Origin: Streptomyces sp. NBC_00376
GTDB taxonomy: Bacteria; Actinomycetota; Actinomycetes; Streptomycetales; Streptomycetaceae
NCBI RefSeq assembly: GCF_036077095.1
Contig: NZ_CP107960.1
Coordinates: forward strand, 4,836,001 to 4,900,000
Length of the DNA: 64,000 nucleotides
Reading direction: 5' to 3'
Made by a program: the position numbers and the translations under genes. The notes beneath the pieces were generated by a model. It saw only the letters and a program-made list of their open reading frames with translations. It ran no database searches and was not told where the DNA came from. Below, piece after piece: positions 7,739 through 17,089 of the stretch. Numbering within the stretch: the first letter of the stretch is position 1; each line of letters begins with the position of its first letter.

Positions 7739-8959
7739 CTACCCGGTGGCGGTCGTCTTGCCGACGCTCTCCACGGTCTCGACCGCCGCCTCGGTGCGCG
7801 GTACGTCCTGGGCGTCCGCGTCGATCGAGCGGCGCAGCGCCTCGTGCAGGCGGGCCGGGGTGAGCACACCGAGGAACCGGCCGGTGCTCTCCGCGTCGAT
7901 GACGGCGATCCAGCCCGCGTCGTGCTGGAGCATGGTGGCGAACGCCTGCTTGAGCGGGGCGCCGACGGGCAGCCAGGCCTCCATCCGGCGGGCGTGCGCG
8001 CGCACGGTGCCGCCGGCTCCGGTTCCGGATCCGGCCTTGGTGCCGGCTCGGGCTCCGGCTCCGTCGGCCGGGATCCAGCCGTGCAGATTGTCCTGGCCGT
8101 CCAGCACGACGGCCCAGCGCGCGCCCTCGGCCCGCAGCCGCTCGGTCGCCTTCGCCAGGGAGTCGTCGAGGTGGACGACGGGCGGCTGGTCGAGGTCGCC
8201 CTCCTCGATGGGGGTGACGGAGAGCCGCTTGAGGCCACGGTCGGCGCCGACGAAGTCCGCGACATAGGGGGTGGCGGGCGCGCCGAGCACGGTGGCCGGG
8301 GAGTCGAACTGCTCGATGGAACCCTGCCCGTAGACGGCGATCCGGTCGCCGAGCCGGACTGCTTCCTCGATGTCGTGCGTGACGAACAGGACGGTTTTAC
8401 GGACCTGTTCCTGAAGTTTCAGGAATTCGTTCTGCAGCCGTTCACGGACGACCGGGTCGACCGCGCCGAAAGGCTCGTCCATCAGCAGGACCGGTGGGTC
8501 GGCGGCAAGTGCCCTTGCCACCCCGACGCGTTGGCGCTGACCGCCGGAGAGCTGTTCCGGATAGCGGTCGCCATAAACGGAAGGATCAAGTCCGACAAGG
8601 TCGAGGAGTTCCGCCGCGCGTTCGCGTCCCTTTCCCCGTTTCCAGCCCAGGAGATGAGGAACGGTCGCGGTGTTCTCCAGGACCGTACGGTGCGGGAAGA
8701 GCCCCACCTGCTGGATCACATATCCGATACGGCGGCGCAGCCGGACGGGGTCGATGGCGGATATGTCGTCCCCGTCGAGGAATATCCGGCCCTCGGTCGG
8801 TTCGATCAGCCGGTTCACCATCTTCATGGTGGTCGTCTTGCCGCACCCCGACGGTCCGACGAGCGTGACCAGTTCACCCTCGGCGACCTCGAAGGAAAGG
8901 TCGTCGACGGCGGTGGTGCCGTCCGCGTACCGCTTGGTGACGTGCTCGAAACGGATCAT
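7739..8959 (-). CDS. Glycine betaine/choline-type ABC transporter ATP-binding protein with CBS region
   Basis: The 406-residue protein energises an osmoprotectant importer of the OpuA/OpuC/ProV class. Walker A is GPSGCGKT (35-42), the Q-loop IQQVGLFPH, signature LSGGQ (137-141), Walker B LLMDEP (158-163) and switch His in VTHDIEEA. Beyond residue 250 come two CBS-like segments joined by a Gly/Ala/Thr-rich linker, the region that senses ionic strength in relatives. The ATG at 8959 (MIRFEHV) is chosen because GGGGAA precedes it; an upstream in-frame ATG at 9010 has no such site. It is divergent from its two permeases and binding protein, which share a 130-bp promoter region with it. Confidence 0.93.
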   Translation of the reverse strand: MIRFEHVTKRYADGTTAVDDLSFEVAEGELVTLVGPSGCGKTTTMKMVNRLIEPTEGRIFLDGDDISAIDPVRLRRRIGYVIQQVGLFPHRTVLENTATVPHLLGWKRGKGRERAAELLDLVGLDPSVYGDRYPEQLSGGQRQRVGVARALAADPPVLLMDEPFGAVDPVVRERLQNEFLKLQEQVRKTVLFVTHDIEEAVRLGDRIAVYGQGSIEQFDSPATVLGAPATPYVADFVGADRGLKRLSVTPIEEGDLDQPPVVHLDDSLAKATERLRAEGARWAVVLDGQDNLHGWIPADGAGARAGTKAGSGTGAGGTVRAHARRMEAWLPVGAPLKQAFATMLQHDAGWIAVIDAESTGRFLGVLTPARLHEALRRSIDADAQDVPRTEAAVETVESVGKTTATG

Positions 8960-9089
8960 GGTTCCCCATTGTGACGCGTGTTCTGTGAAGGACGTGTTGC
9001 TGAAATACAACGGCCCCCGCGATTGTCAGTGGTCGAGGATAGGGTCGCCCATACATACGTACGAGACGGTGAGCGGGAGGTGGGGACGG

Positions 9090-9800
9090 ATGGCCGCGGG
9101 ACAGAACTGCCTGGTGACGAACGACTGGATCTGCGGGGAGTATCTGCGTTCCCGCAGCCAGGAGTTGACCGATGCGACGGTCCAGCACATCTGGATCACC
9201 GCGGTATCGGTGGTGATCGGGCTCCTGGTGGCCTTTCCGCTGGCGCTGCTCGCGCGCCGCGGCCGCCGATTCGCCGGACCGGTGCTCGGGCTGACCACGG
9301 TGCTCTACACCGTGCCCTCGCTCGCCATGTTCTCGCTGCTGCTGCCGCTGTTCGGGCTCTCCGCCGCACTGGTGGTCACCGGCCTGGTGCTGTATTCGCT
9401 GACCATCCTCGTGCGGAACATCCTGGCGGGCCTCGAAGCCGTTCCCCAGGAGGCGAAGGAAGCCGCGAAGGGGATGGGGTACGGGCCGGTCCGGCTGCTC
9501 TGGGAGGTCGAACTGCCGCTGGCGATGCCCGCGTTGATGGCCGGCGTCCGCATCGCCACGGTGTCGACGATCGCGCTGACGACGGTCGGCTCGATCATCG
9601 GCAGGGGTGGCCTCGGCAACCTCATGGGCGACGCGCTCCCCAGCTTCTTCAAGGCCCAGGTGCTCACGGCCTCGGTCCTGTGCGTGCTGCTCGCGGTCGT
9701 CGCGGATCTGCTGCTGCTCGGTGTGCAGCGGCTGTTGACCCCCTGGACCCGAATACGTGCCGCGCACACGGGCGCGGACACCGTGGCAAAGGCGGTCTGA
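9090..9800 (+). CDS. Glycine betaine/choline-type ABC transporter permease
   Basis: A 236-residue inner-membrane permease of the binding-protein-dependent (MetI-like) superfamily with five to six hydrophobic segments. The EAA loop is visible as GLEAVPQEAKEAAKGMGYGPVRLLWEVELPLAMP. The ATG at 9090 follows a clear GGGAGG. It is the first of three genes (two permeases and a binding protein) and is separated from the next permease by three bases. The Cys-containing N terminus (QNCLVTNDWICGEYL) is like that of other actinobacterial OpuCB/ProW proteins. Role inferred from family and operon: osmoprotectant uptake. Confidence 0.92.
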   Translation: MAAGQNCLVTNDWICGEYLRSRSQELTDATVQHIWITAVSVVIGLLVAFPLALLARRGRRFAGPVLGLTTVLYTVPSLAMFSLLLPLFGLSAALVVTGLVLYSLTILVRNILAGLEAVPQEAKEAAKGMGYGPVRLLWEVELPLAMPALMAGVRIATVSTIALTTVGSIIGRGGLGNLMGDALPSFFKAQVLTASVLCVLLAVVADLLLLGVQRLLTPWTRIRAAHTGADTVAKAV

Positions 9801-9803
9801 CCC

Positions 9804-10478
9804 ATGGGAGTTCTCGGCGAGGCCTGGACCTGGCTCACCACCGGCGCGAACTGGTCGGGGGAGAGCGGGGCGGCCCACCGGCTCGGTGAGCATCTCTACG
9901 TCAGCGGGGTCGCGCTCGCCCTGGCGTGCGCGATCGCGCTTCCGGTCGCACTGTGTCTCGGCCACATCGGGAAGGGCGGCGCGCTGGCGGTCAACCTCTC
10001 CAACGTGGGGCGGGCGGTCCCGGTCTTCGCGGTGCTGGCCCTCTTCATGGTCTCGCCGCTGCGCAACGCCGGATATGTGCCGACCGTCATCGCGCTGGTG
10101 CTGTTCGCCGTGCCGCCGCTGCTGACCAACGCCTACGTCGGGATGACGGAGGTCGACCGGTCGGTGACGGAGGCGGCGCGCGGCATGGGGATGTCCGGGC
10201 GGCAGCTCTTCGTGCGGGTCGAGCTGCCGCTGGCCTACCCGATGATCATGACCGGGCTGCGCTCCGCCGCGGTCCAGGTGGTCGCCACGGCGACGATCGC
10301 CGCGATGGTCGGTCAGGGCGGCCTCGGCCGGATCATCACCGCCGGGTTCAACACGTACAACACACCGCAGGTGGTCGCGGGGGCGGTGCTGGTCGCCTTG
10401 CTCGCGCTGCTGGTGGAGGCGGTGCTGGTGGGCCTGGACCGGCTGCTGTCACCGCTGCGCCGCCGCCGGACGGCCTGA
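9804..10478 (+). CDS. Glycine betaine/choline-type ABC transporter permease
   Basis: The second permease, 224 residues, homologous to the preceding one, with an EAA loop TEAARGMGMSGRQLFVRVELPLAYP near residues 125-150 and about six membrane segments. The start at 9804 lies three bases after the stop of the first permease, so the two are surely co-translated and form a heterodimeric channel. The 94-bp gap after it contains a small GC hairpin (10490-10495 with 10505-10510), a common device to set the expression ratio of permease and binding protein. Confidence 0.92.
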   Translation: MGVLGEAWTWLTTGANWSGESGAAHRLGEHLYVSGVALALACAIALPVALCLGHIGKGGALAVNLSNVGRAVPVFAVLALFMVSPLRNAGYVPTVIALVLFAVPPLLTNAYVGMTEVDRSVTEAARGMGMSGRQLFVRVELPLAYPMIMTGLRSAAVQVVATATIAAMVGQGGLGRIITAGFNTYNTPQVVAGAVLVALLALLVEAVLVGLDRLLSPLRRRRTA

Positions 10479-10572
10479 CGGCGCGTGACGGCCGGGCGGA
10501 GCCTCCGGCCCCCGATCCCCGGATCTCATCCCATTCAGATTTCAGACCTGTTGCTGTGGACGGAGAACAACA

Positions 10573-11562
10573 ATGAGCAAGACCTCGCGCATGGCCGGCG
10601 CGGTCATCGGCATGGTGGCGCTGGCCGGCTCGCTCGCCGCCTGCGGCGGCGACAGCCTGGAGAAGGACAAGGACAAGGCGGGCTCGGCATCCGCCGGCGG
10701 CTCGGGCTCCGGCAAGAAGGGGTCGCTCGTCGTCGGCGCGGCCTCCTTCACCGAGTCCAAGGTGCTCGCGGAGCTGTACGCGCAGATCCTGGGCGACGCC
10801 GGATACAGCACCTCGATCACCACGGTGGCGAACCGGGAACTGTACGAGCCGTCCCTGGAGAAGGGCGAGATCGATGTCGTCCCCGAATACGCCGCGACGA
10901 TCGCCGAATTCCTCAACGCCAAGGTGAACGGCGCGAAGAAGGCCGAGAAGGCGCCGGTCGCCTCCGGTGACACGGCGGCCACCGTCGCCGCGCTGGAGAA
11001 GCTCGCTACCCCGCGCGGACTGAAGGTGCTCCCGGCCGGTGCGGCCGTCGACCAGAACGCCTTCGCGGTGACGAAGGAATTCGCCGCGAAGAACAAGCTC
11101 AAGACCCTTTCGGACCTCGGCAGGTCGAAGGTCGCGGTGAAGATCGCGGCGGGTGACGAGTGCGAGGTGCGGCCGTTCTGCGCACCCGGTCTGAAGAAGA
11201 CGTACGGCATCGACGTCACCGGAATCGACCCCAAGGGAGTCGGCACGCCGCAGTCCAAGCAGGCGGTCAAGGACGGCAAGGACCAGTTGGTCCTCACCAC
11301 CACCACGGACGCGGTGCTGGACAGCTACGGCCTGGTGTTCCTGGAGGACGACAAGAAGCTCCAGAACGCCGACAACGTACTGCCGGTCCTCAATGCCGAG
11401 GACGCCGGTTCGCAGGACATTGCCGACGCGCTCGGCAAGCTCACCAAGGCGCTCACTACCGAAGATCTCGCGGAACTGAACCGCAAGGTCGACGCGGAGC
11501 GCGCAAAGCCCGCGGATGTGGCCAAGGAGTATCTGCGCTCGAAGAGCCTCATCGAGAAGTAG
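10573..11562 (+). CDS. Glycine betaine/choline-type substrate-binding lipoprotein
   Basis: A 329-residue lipoprotein with a signal peptide and lipobox LAAC (Cys24), then a Lys/Asp/Gly/Ser-rich linker and an OpuAC/ProX domain that begins LVVGAASFTESKVLAELYAQIL. The segment VVPEYAATIAEFLN is characteristic of the quaternary-amine binding family. After lipidation it would sit on the outer face of the membrane and deliver ligand to the permease pair just upstream. GGAG precedes the ATG by eight bases. The exact ligand (glycine betaine, choline, carnitine or proline betaine) cannot be read by eye. Confidence 0.93.
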   Translation: MSKTSRMAGAVIGMVALAGSLAACGGDSLEKDKDKAGSASAGGSGSGKKGSLVVGAASFTESKVLAELYAQILGDAGYSTSITTVANRELYEPSLEKGEIDVVPEYAATIAEFLNAKVNGAKKAEKAPVASGDTAATVAALEKLATPRGLKVLPAGAAVDQNAFAVTKEFAAKNKLKTLSDLGRSKVAVKIAAGDECEVRPFCAPGLKKTYGIDVTGIDPKGVGTPQSKQAVKDGKDQLVLTTTTDAVLDSYGLVFLEDDKKLQNADNVLPVLNAEDAGSQDIADALGKLTKALTTEDLAELNRKVDAERAKPADVAKEYLRSKSLIEK

Positions 11563-11656
11563 GAATCGGGGGGAATGGGGGCCGTCAGGTAACCGGGAGG
11601 GAACAGATTGCCGGGCGGCCCCCCAAGTGCCCCGTACACACGGTAAATTTCAGGCC

Positions 11657-12673
11657 ATGCCACGTGGACGTCATCGCCATTCGCCACCTCTGCACAGAAT
11701 CCTTCCGCCGTCGGCAGTCGTCGGAGTCTCGGTCCTCTGTGCCGGAAGCACCTGGCTGCTCGCCGAACCTCTGGTCCTGCGCGGTCTGGCGGCCGCCGCC
11801 GCAGCCGCCGCCGTGACCGGTGCGTATCTGATGCGCAGCTGGGACCGGGAGGCCGGCCGCCGGGTCGCCGAGCTGACGCGGGCCCGTGCCGGGGACGAGT
11901 GGCGGGCCGAGGAGCGGATCGCCGAGCTGGAGTCCGACCTGGAGGAGTCGCGGGAGCTGCGCACCCGGCTGGAGACGAAGCTGCGCCGCAAGCGCGTGGA
12001 GCTCGCCAACCTGCGCGGCGAGCACGCCGCGCTGCTGCGCCGGTACGCCACCGCCGAGACCGAGCGGGCCAGCGCGCTGGAGGGCCGCAGGCAGCTCGCG
12101 CTCGAAGCCGCCGCCACGCCCCGGGAGCTGCCCGCCGCCCGCAGCACCCCGACGCCCGCCGCCTATCTGCGGGCCGCCCAGGCGCTGGAGGACCTCTCCC
12201 GCAACGGGGCGCTCCAGGAGGCGCGCCGCACCGCCGAGCAGGCCAGGAAGCGTGATCTCGCCGAGCGGTCCCGGGAGGCGGAGGAGCAGCGGGGCAAGCA
12301 CGCCGCGGCCGAGGACCGGACCGGCGCGCAGCACCTGCGCCCGCCGACCCCCCTGCCCGCGCCCCGCCCGTCCGCCGCGCTGCCCCCGGCACGCACCGCA
12401 CCGGCCGCCACCGCCGTCGCCCCGTACACGGCCTCCCGCCGCCATCCGGTGCCGCAGGGCAGCTTCGACTTCTTCGGGACGCAGAAGGCGGCGCGCGCCG
12501 CGATCGAGTCCGTGCAGAACGAGGACCTCGCCGACGTGGTGGGCGAGGAGGCACTGGCCGCGCACCGCACGGGCAAGGCCGAGAAGCAGGCCGTCGGCGA
12601 GGTCATCGACCTGACCGCGCACGACGAGACCGAGCAGCTGGACGTGGCGGAGCTGCGCAGCGCGATCTCGTAG
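11657..12673 (+). CDS. Membrane protein with a long coiled coil, function unknown
   Basis: The 338-residue protein has two short hydrophobic segments (about residues 18-34 and 38-55), then a highly charged Glu/Arg-rich stretch (65-135) with heptad character that should form a coiled coil, a second helical region (170-220), a Pro/Ala-rich linker, and a C-terminal part with FDFFGTQKAARAAIESVQNEDLADVVG. I do not recognise the family; it looks like an actinomycete-specific cytoplasmic scaffold tied to the membrane. The ATG at 11657 has no ribosome site, but TAAATT ends seven bases upstream, so it may be leaderless. It follows the transporter operon and faces nuoD2. Confidence 0.75.
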   Translation: MPRGRHRHSPPLHRILPPSAVVGVSVLCAGSTWLLAEPLVLRGLAAAAAAAAVTGAYLMRSWDREAGRRVAELTRARAGDEWRAEERIAELESDLEESRELRTRLETKLRRKRVELANLRGEHAALLRRYATAETERASALEGRRQLALEAAATPRELPAARSTPTPAAYLRAAQALEDLSRNGALQEARRTAEQARKRDLAERSREAEEQRGKHAAAEDRTGAQHLRPPTPLPAPRPSAALPPARTAPAATAVAPYTASRRHPVPQGSFDFFGTQKAARAAIESVQNEDLADVVGEEALAAHRTGKAEKQAVGEVIDLTAHDETEQLDVAELRSAIS

Positions 12674-12731
12674 CCGGGCCGTCGGGGCCCTCGGGCCCCG
12701 CCCGGCGGCCGCTTGCCGATACCGCCGGCGG

Positions 12732-13874
12732 CTACTTGTCGATGTCGCCGACGACGAAGAAGAGCGAGCCCAGGATCGCGACCATGTCGGCGACCAGCGT
12801 GCCCGGCAGCAGCTCGGTGAGCGCCTGGATGTTGTTGTACGAGGCGGAGCGGAGCTTCAGCCGGTACGGGGTCTTCTCGCCCTTGGACACCAGGTAGTAG
12901 CCGTTGACGCCGAGCGGGTTCTCGGTCCAGGCGTAGGTGTGGCCCTCGGGGGCCTTCAGCACCTTGGGCAGCCGCTGGTTGATCGGGCCGGGGGCCAGGC
13001 CGGCCATCCGGTCCAGGCAGGCGTCCGCGAGGTCCAGGGCGTTGTGCGTCTGCTCCAGCAGGCACTCGAAGCGGGCCAGGCAGTCGCCCTCGGTGCGGGT
13101 GACCACCTTCAGGGTGTCCTGGAGTTCCCCGTACGCGAGATACGGCTCGTCGCGCCGCAGATCGAAGTCGACGCCCGAGGCGCGGGCGATCGGCCCGGAC
13201 ACCCCGTACGCGTGCACGGTCCCGGCGGACAGCACGCCCACGTCGCGGGTGCGGCCCCGGAAGATCTCGTTGCCGAGCACCAGGTCGTCGTAGACGTCCA
13301 TCCGGGACCGGACCGAGGCGACGGCGTCCCGGGCCCGTCCGAGCCATCCGGCCGGGAGGTCCTCCTTGAGGCCGCCGACGCGGTTGAACATGTAGTGCAT
13401 CCGGCCGCCGGAGACCTCCTCCATCACGGCCTGGAGCTCCTCGCGCTCGCGGAAGGCGTAGAACACCGGGGTGATCCCGCCGAGTTCGAGCGGGTACGAA
13501 CCGAGGAACATCAGATGGTTCAGGACCCGGTTCAGCTCGGCGAGCAGGGTGCGGGTCCAGACCGCGCGCTCCGGGACCTCCATGCCGAGCATGCGCTCCA
13601 CGGCCATCACGACGCCCAGCTCGTTGGAGAACGCCGAGAGCCAGTCGTGGCGGTTGGCGAGCATCACGATCTGCCGGTAGTCACGGGCCTCGAACAGCTT
13701 CTCGGCGCCCCGGTGCATGTAGCCGATGACCGGCTCGGCGTGCTGGATGCGTTCGCCGTCCAGGACGATGCGCAGTCGGAGCACGCCGTGGGTGGAGGGG
13801 TGCTGCGGGCCGATGTTGAGCACCATGTCGGTGCTCTCCGCCGCGCCGCCGATGCCGACCGTCGTCTCCGTCAT
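12732..13874 (-). CDS. nuoD2: NADH-quinone oxidoreductase subunit D paralogue (NuoD2)
   Basis: A 380-residue homologue of the 49-kDa complex I subunit that lines the quinone site. Signatures are [14 protein letters not shown] (residues 20-33), [11 protein letters not shown] (50-60) and the C-terminal [12 protein letters not shown]. Arg55 in MHRG corresponds to the arginine that is dimethylated in mitochondrial NDUFS2. It is not part of a nuo operon here; streptomycetes are known to carry such a stand-alone second nuoD. The ATG at 13874 is six bases after a GATACT hexamer and has no ribosome site. The gene upstream in the same direction encodes a MidA/NDUFAF7-like methyltransferase, a striking pairing. 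Whether it enters complex I or another complex is unknown. Confidence 0.9.
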   Translation of the reverse strand: MTETTVGIGGAAESTDMVLNIGPQHPSTHGVLRLRIVLDGERIQHAEPVIGYMHRGAEKLFEARDYRQIVMLANRHDWLSAFSNELGVVMAVERMLGMEVPERAVWTRTLLAELNRVLNHLMFLGSYPLELGGITPVFYAFREREELQAVMEEVSGGRMHYMFNRVGGLKEDLPAGWLGRARDAVASVRSRMDVYDDLVLGNEIFRGRTRDVGVLSAGTVHAYGVSGPIARASGVDFDLRRDEPYLAYGELQDTLKVVTRTEGDCLARFECLLEQTHNALDLADACLDRMAGLAPGPINQRLPKVLKAPEGHTYAWTENPLGVNGYYLVSKGEKTPYRLKLRSASYNNIQALTELLPGTLVADMVAILGSLFFVVGDIDK

Positions 13875-13909
13875 GCGGCCAGTATCGCGCGAACGCACCA
13901 GGGCCCCGC

Positions 13910-13973
13910 CCCGGACCCCGTCCCCGGCCGCCCGGTGGCTGTGCCCGGACCCCGTCCCCGGTCGCCCGGCGGC
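13910..13973. repeat. Direct repeat of 30 bp between the methyltransferase gene and nuoD2
   Basis: Two 30-bp copies (13910-13939 and 13944-13973) with two mismatches occupy most of the 104-bp gap between the leftward methyltransferase gene and nuoD2. They are C/G rich and have no evident hairpin beyond that. Function unknown; a simple local duplication is possible. Confidence 0.7.
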
Positions 13974-13978
13974 AGGTC

Positions 13979-14959
13979 TCAGCCCCTTCGCTGCATCAGC
14001 CAGCCGAAGTCGCCGAGGCCGCCGCGGGCCGTCAGCTCCGCCGCCTCGCCCGCCGAGGCGAGCGCCCGTACGTAGCCGGCCGGGTCGGTCGACGCCAGGG
14101 CCAGGGGCGGGCGTTCGCCGCCGACGCCGAGGCGGTGCAGCGCCTCGCGCTGGCTCAGCAGCTCGGGCGGCGCACCGGCGAAGGACCCGGCCGCCGCGCA
14201 GGAGTCCAGCGCCACGTGCGAGGTGAGGTCGCAGCTGCCGTCCGGCACCGGCCGGACCTCGCGGCCTCCCCGGAAGCCGGTCAGGGTGCCGAACGGGGGC
14301 CGCGCTTCGCGCACATGGGCGTAGTCAACCGCCACGGCGAGCCCCCCGGCCAGCGTGGCCACCGCCCGCGCCCAGGCCTCGTCGCGGGGGCGGCCGATCT
14401 CCGCGCGGCTGCCCGGACCGGCCGACGGCCACCAGCGGCGCAGCCACTCGGCGTCCGCCCCGGTCACCGGCTCGCCCAGCCGTTCCGTACCGTCCCGGTC
14501 CCGGACCAGGACGTACCGGTCGACGCCGTCCGCGTCGGTCTCGGCGATATCGGTCGGGACGTTGTCCAGCCACTCGTTGGCGAACAGCAGGCCGTACGTG
14601 CGCGGCGGCGGTTCGGCGCACCACTCGATCCGGGCATCCAGACCGGGCGGGCGGGCGGCGAGCTCCACGGCGTACGCCCGCACGGCCAGGCCGTCGCCGC
14701 CCGCAGCCGGCAGCGCCGCCAGCACCCCCGTCAGCAGCTCGCCCCGGCCGGCGCCCACGTCCACCAGGTCGACCGATCCGGTGTCCAGCTCCCGGGCCGT
14801 TTCGACCAGCAGCCGGGCGACGGCGGCGGCGAAGAGCGGGGACGCGTGGACAGAGGTACGGAAATGGCCCGCCGGCCCTTCGGGGCTCCGGTAGAACCCC
14901 CCGTCCCCGTACAAAGCGGTCTCTGTCGCCACCTGCCACCCACGCCACTCATCCGTCAC
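13979..14959 (-). CDS. SAM-dependent methyltransferase of the MidA/NDUFAF7 (DUF185) type
   Basis: The 326-residue protein has an N-terminal [19 protein letters not shown] block, a SAM-binding loop DVGAGRGE (67-74), an acidic-strand YAVEL (96-100), and [10 protein letters not shown] (126-135). The order and spacing match the DUF185 family, whose mitochondrial member NDUFAF7 symmetrically dimethylates an arginine of NDUFS2, the NuoD homologue. The next gene downstream is nuoD2 with that arginine conserved, so NuoD2 (or NuoD) is a plausible substrate; this is inference. The start is GTG at 14959 with GGAG about ten bases upstream. It is divergent from a sensor kinase gene. Confidence 0.83.
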   Translation of the reverse strand: MTDEWRGWQVATETALYGDGGFYRSPEGPAGHFRTSVHASPLFAAAVARLLVETARELDTGSVDLVDVGAGRGELLTGVLAALPAAGGDGLAVRAYAVELAARPPGLDARIEWCAEPPPRTYGLLFANEWLDNVPTDIAETDADGVDRYVLVRDRDGTERLGEPVTGADAEWLRRWWPSAGPGSRAEIGRPRDEAWARAVATLAGGLAVAVDYAHVREARPPFGTLTGFRGGREVRPVPDGSCDLTSHVALDSCAAAGSFAGAPPELLSQREALHRLGVGGERPPLALASTDPAGYVRALASAGEAAELTARGGLGDFGWLMQRRG

Positions 14960-15055
14960 CTGTCCAAGTCTCCACCTTGGGGAGTACGGTCCCTGGAGCC
15001 GGATCGGCCCTTCGGCTGACCCGGGCGACCCTCGCCTGTCCCTACGCTGGGTTAC

Positions 15056-16258
15056 GTGCAGCGCCTCTACGACTTCATCCGCAGACACCCGACGGGCGTC
15101 GACTGCTTCTGGGCCGTCGTCCTCCTCGGGCTCTCCGGCATGTCCATGGCGGTCATGCCGAAGAGCGGCACGGAGCGCATCGCTGCCGTTCTGATCATCC
15201 TCGGCCTCTGCGTCGTCGTCGCGCTGCGCCGCCGCGCACCGGAGAAGATGCTGCTGCTCGCCATCACGATGGGCCTGGCGCAACTGGTCACGGGGGTCGG
15301 CCCCGGTGTCGCGAACTTCGCCATGCTGGTGATCGTCTTCACCGTGGCCACCGTCGGGGAGCGCTGGGCTTCCCGGCTCGCGCTGGTCTGCAGCCTGTGC
15401 GCGGCGGGTGTGTCCACGCTGCGCTGGCCGCAGGAAGCACCGCAGGGCGGCTGGGCCCAGCAGACCTTCGTCGTCATCGTGCTGACCGTGCCGTTCGTGC
15501 TGGCCTGGGTGCTCGGCGACTCGATGCGGACCAGGCGCGCCTACTTCAGTCAGCTGGAGGAGCGCGCCGCCCGGCTGGAGCGGGAGCGCGAGGCGCAGTC
15601 GAAGGTGGCGGTGGCGGCCGAGCGGGCCCGGATCGCACGTGAACTCCACGACGTCGTCGCGCACAACGTGTCGGTGATGGTGGTGCAGGCCGACGGTGCG
15701 GCGTACGTCATGGACGCCGCCCCCGACCAGGCCAAGCAGGCCCTGGAGACCATCTCCAGCACCGGCAGGCAGGCGCTCGCCGAGATGCGGCGGCTGCTCG
15801 GGGTGCTGCGGACGGGCGACGCGCAGGAGAGCGGGGAGTACGTCCCGCAGCCGGACGTGGACCAGATCGAGGACCTGATCGACCAGGTCAGGCAGGCCGG
15901 CCTGGCCGTCGACTTCAAGATCGAGGGCACCCCGCGCCCGCTGCCCAGCGGGGTCGAGCTGACCGCGTACCGCATCGTGCAGGAGGCCCTGACCAACACC
16001 CGCAAGCACGGCGGTCCGGACGCGGGGGCCAGCGTGCGTCTGGTCTACTTCGACGACGGGCTCGGACTGCTGATCGAGGACGACGGGCGGGGCGCGGCGC
16101 ACGAACTGTACGAGGATGGTGGCGCCGACGGCGCGGGCCACGGAATGATCGGGATGCGTGAGCGGGTCGGCATGGTCGGCGGCACGCTGGACGCCGGGCC
16201 GCGGCCCGGCGGCGGCTTCCGGATCAGCGCGCTGCTGCCGCTCAAGCCGGCCCACTAG
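15056..16258 (+). CDS. NarL-family sensor histidine kinase
   Basis: A 400-residue membrane kinase. Four to five hydrophobic segments occupy residues 17-155 with almost no extracytoplasmic loop, so the signal may be sensed in or at the membrane. A coiled-coil linker (165-190) leads to the HisKA_3 dimerisation domain with the phosphorylated His198 in [11 protein letters not shown]. The ATPase domain has the N box [16 protein letters not shown] and GMIGMRERV. It starts with GTG at 15056, seven bases after TACGCT and with no ribosome site (probably leaderless). Its partner regulator lies 84 bp downstream. The stimulus and target genes are unknown. Confidence 0.93.
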   Translation: MQRLYDFIRRHPTGVDCFWAVVLLGLSGMSMAVMPKSGTERIAAVLIILGLCVVVALRRRAPEKMLLLAITMGLAQLVTGVGPGVANFAMLVIVFTVATVGERWASRLALVCSLCAAGVSTLRWPQEAPQGGWAQQTFVVIVLTVPFVLAWVLGDSMRTRRAYFSQLEERAARLEREREAQSKVAVAAERARIARELHDVVAHNVSVMVVQADGAAYVMDAAPDQAKQALETISSTGRQALAEMRRLLGVLRTGDAQESGEYVPQPDVDQIEDLIDQVRQAGLAVDFKIEGTPRPLPSGVELTAYRIVQEALTNTRKHGGPDAGASVRLVYFDDGLGLLIEDDGRGAAHELYEDGGADGAGHGMIGMRERVGMVGGTLDAGPRPGGGFRISALLPLKPAH

Positions 16259-16278
16259 GGGCCCCGGGCGTCGGAGCC

Positions 16279-16326
16279 GACGCCGTATCGGACGGACGCC
16301 GTATCGGGCAGACGTCGTACCAGACA
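16279..16326. repeat. Three tandem 16-bp repeats between the kinase and regulator genes
   Basis: Three head-to-tail 16-bp units (16279-16294, 16295-16310, 16311-16326) start with GACGYCGTAYC; the first two agree in 13 of their first 13 bases and the third is degenerate. They fill the space just before the response-regulator ribosome site. The arrangement could be iterated binding sites or a simple duplication. Confidence 0.75.
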
Positions 16327-16342
16327 GGAGACAGGACACCTC

Positions 16343-17017
16343 ATGGCCATCCGCGTGATGCTCGTCGACGACCAGATGCTGCTGCGCACCGGCTTCCGGA
16401 TGGTGCTCGCCGCCCAGCCGGACATGGAGGTCGTGGCCGAGGCGGGCGACGGCGCGGAGGCGATCGAGCACCTCCGCTCCACCGCCGTCGACGTGGTGCT
16501 GATGGACGTACGGATGCCGAGGCTGGACGGGGTCGAGGCCACCCGGCGCATCTGCGCGCAGCCGGACGCGCCCAAGGTGCTGATCCTGACCACGTTCGAC
16601 CTCGACGAGTACGCCTTCTCCGGGCTGAAGGCCGGGGCCAGCGGCTTCATGCTCAAGGACGTGCCGCCGGCCGAGCTGCTCGCCGCCATCCGCTCCGTGC
16701 ACAGCGGTGACGCCGTCGTCGCCCCGTCCACCACCCGCCGGCTGCTCGACCGCTTCTCCCCGATGCTGCCGAGCGGCAACAGTGAACCGCAGCACAAGGA
16801 CATCGCCAGGCTCACCGAACGCGAACGCGAGGTGATGCTGCTGGTCGCCCAGGGCCTGTCGAACGGCGAGATCGCGGCGCGCCTGGTGCTCTCCGAGGCG
16901 ACCGTGAAGACGCACGTGGGCCGCATCCTCACCAAGCTGAGCCTGCGCGACCGGGTGCAGGTCGTGGTCCTCGCGTACGAGACGGGGCTGGTCCGGGCCG
17001 GCGGCGGGTCGGTCTGA
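16343..17017 (+). CDS. NarL/LuxR-family response regulator
   Basis: The 224-residue regulator pairs with the kinase just upstream. The receiver domain has the acidic pocket (VDD, residues 8-10), phospho-acceptor Asp55 in VVLMDVRMP and Lys in MLKDVPP. The C-terminal LuxR-type helix-turn-helix reads [25 protein letters not shown], then [16 protein letters not shown]. The ATG at 16343 follows AGGAGACAGGA. Phosphorylated regulators of this type dimerise and bind short inverted or tandem sites; the 16-bp repeats just upstream are candidates. Target genes are not evident, but the divergent or flanking genes may be among them. Confidence 0.94.
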   Translation: MAIRVMLVDDQMLLRTGFRMVLAAQPDMEVVAEAGDGAEAIEHLRSTAVDVVLMDVRMPRLDGVEATRRICAQPDAPKVLILTTFDLDEYAFSGLKAGASGFMLKDVPPAELLAAIRSVHSGDAVVAPSTTRRLLDRFSPMLPSGNSEPQHKDIARLTEREREVMLLVAQGLSNGEIAARLVLSEATVKTHVGRILTKLSLRDRVQVVVLAYETGLVRAGGGSV

Positions 17018-17089
17018 CCCAGGCCGCGTCCGGGGCGGCCCGGCGGGTCGGCTCGATCCGGGCCGCGCCCGGAGCGGGCCGGCGGCGGG

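Noticed and set aside
16279..16326. A CRISPR array or transposon remnant.
   Set aside because: The three 16-bp units are directly adjacent, with no spacers, no cas or transposase genes, and no target-site duplication.
13979..16915. A 978-codon minus-strand frame extending past the methyltransferase through the kinase and regulator genes.
   Set aside because: Protein-like features stop at the GTG at 14959; upstream it is antisense to clear histidine kinase and response regulator sequences.
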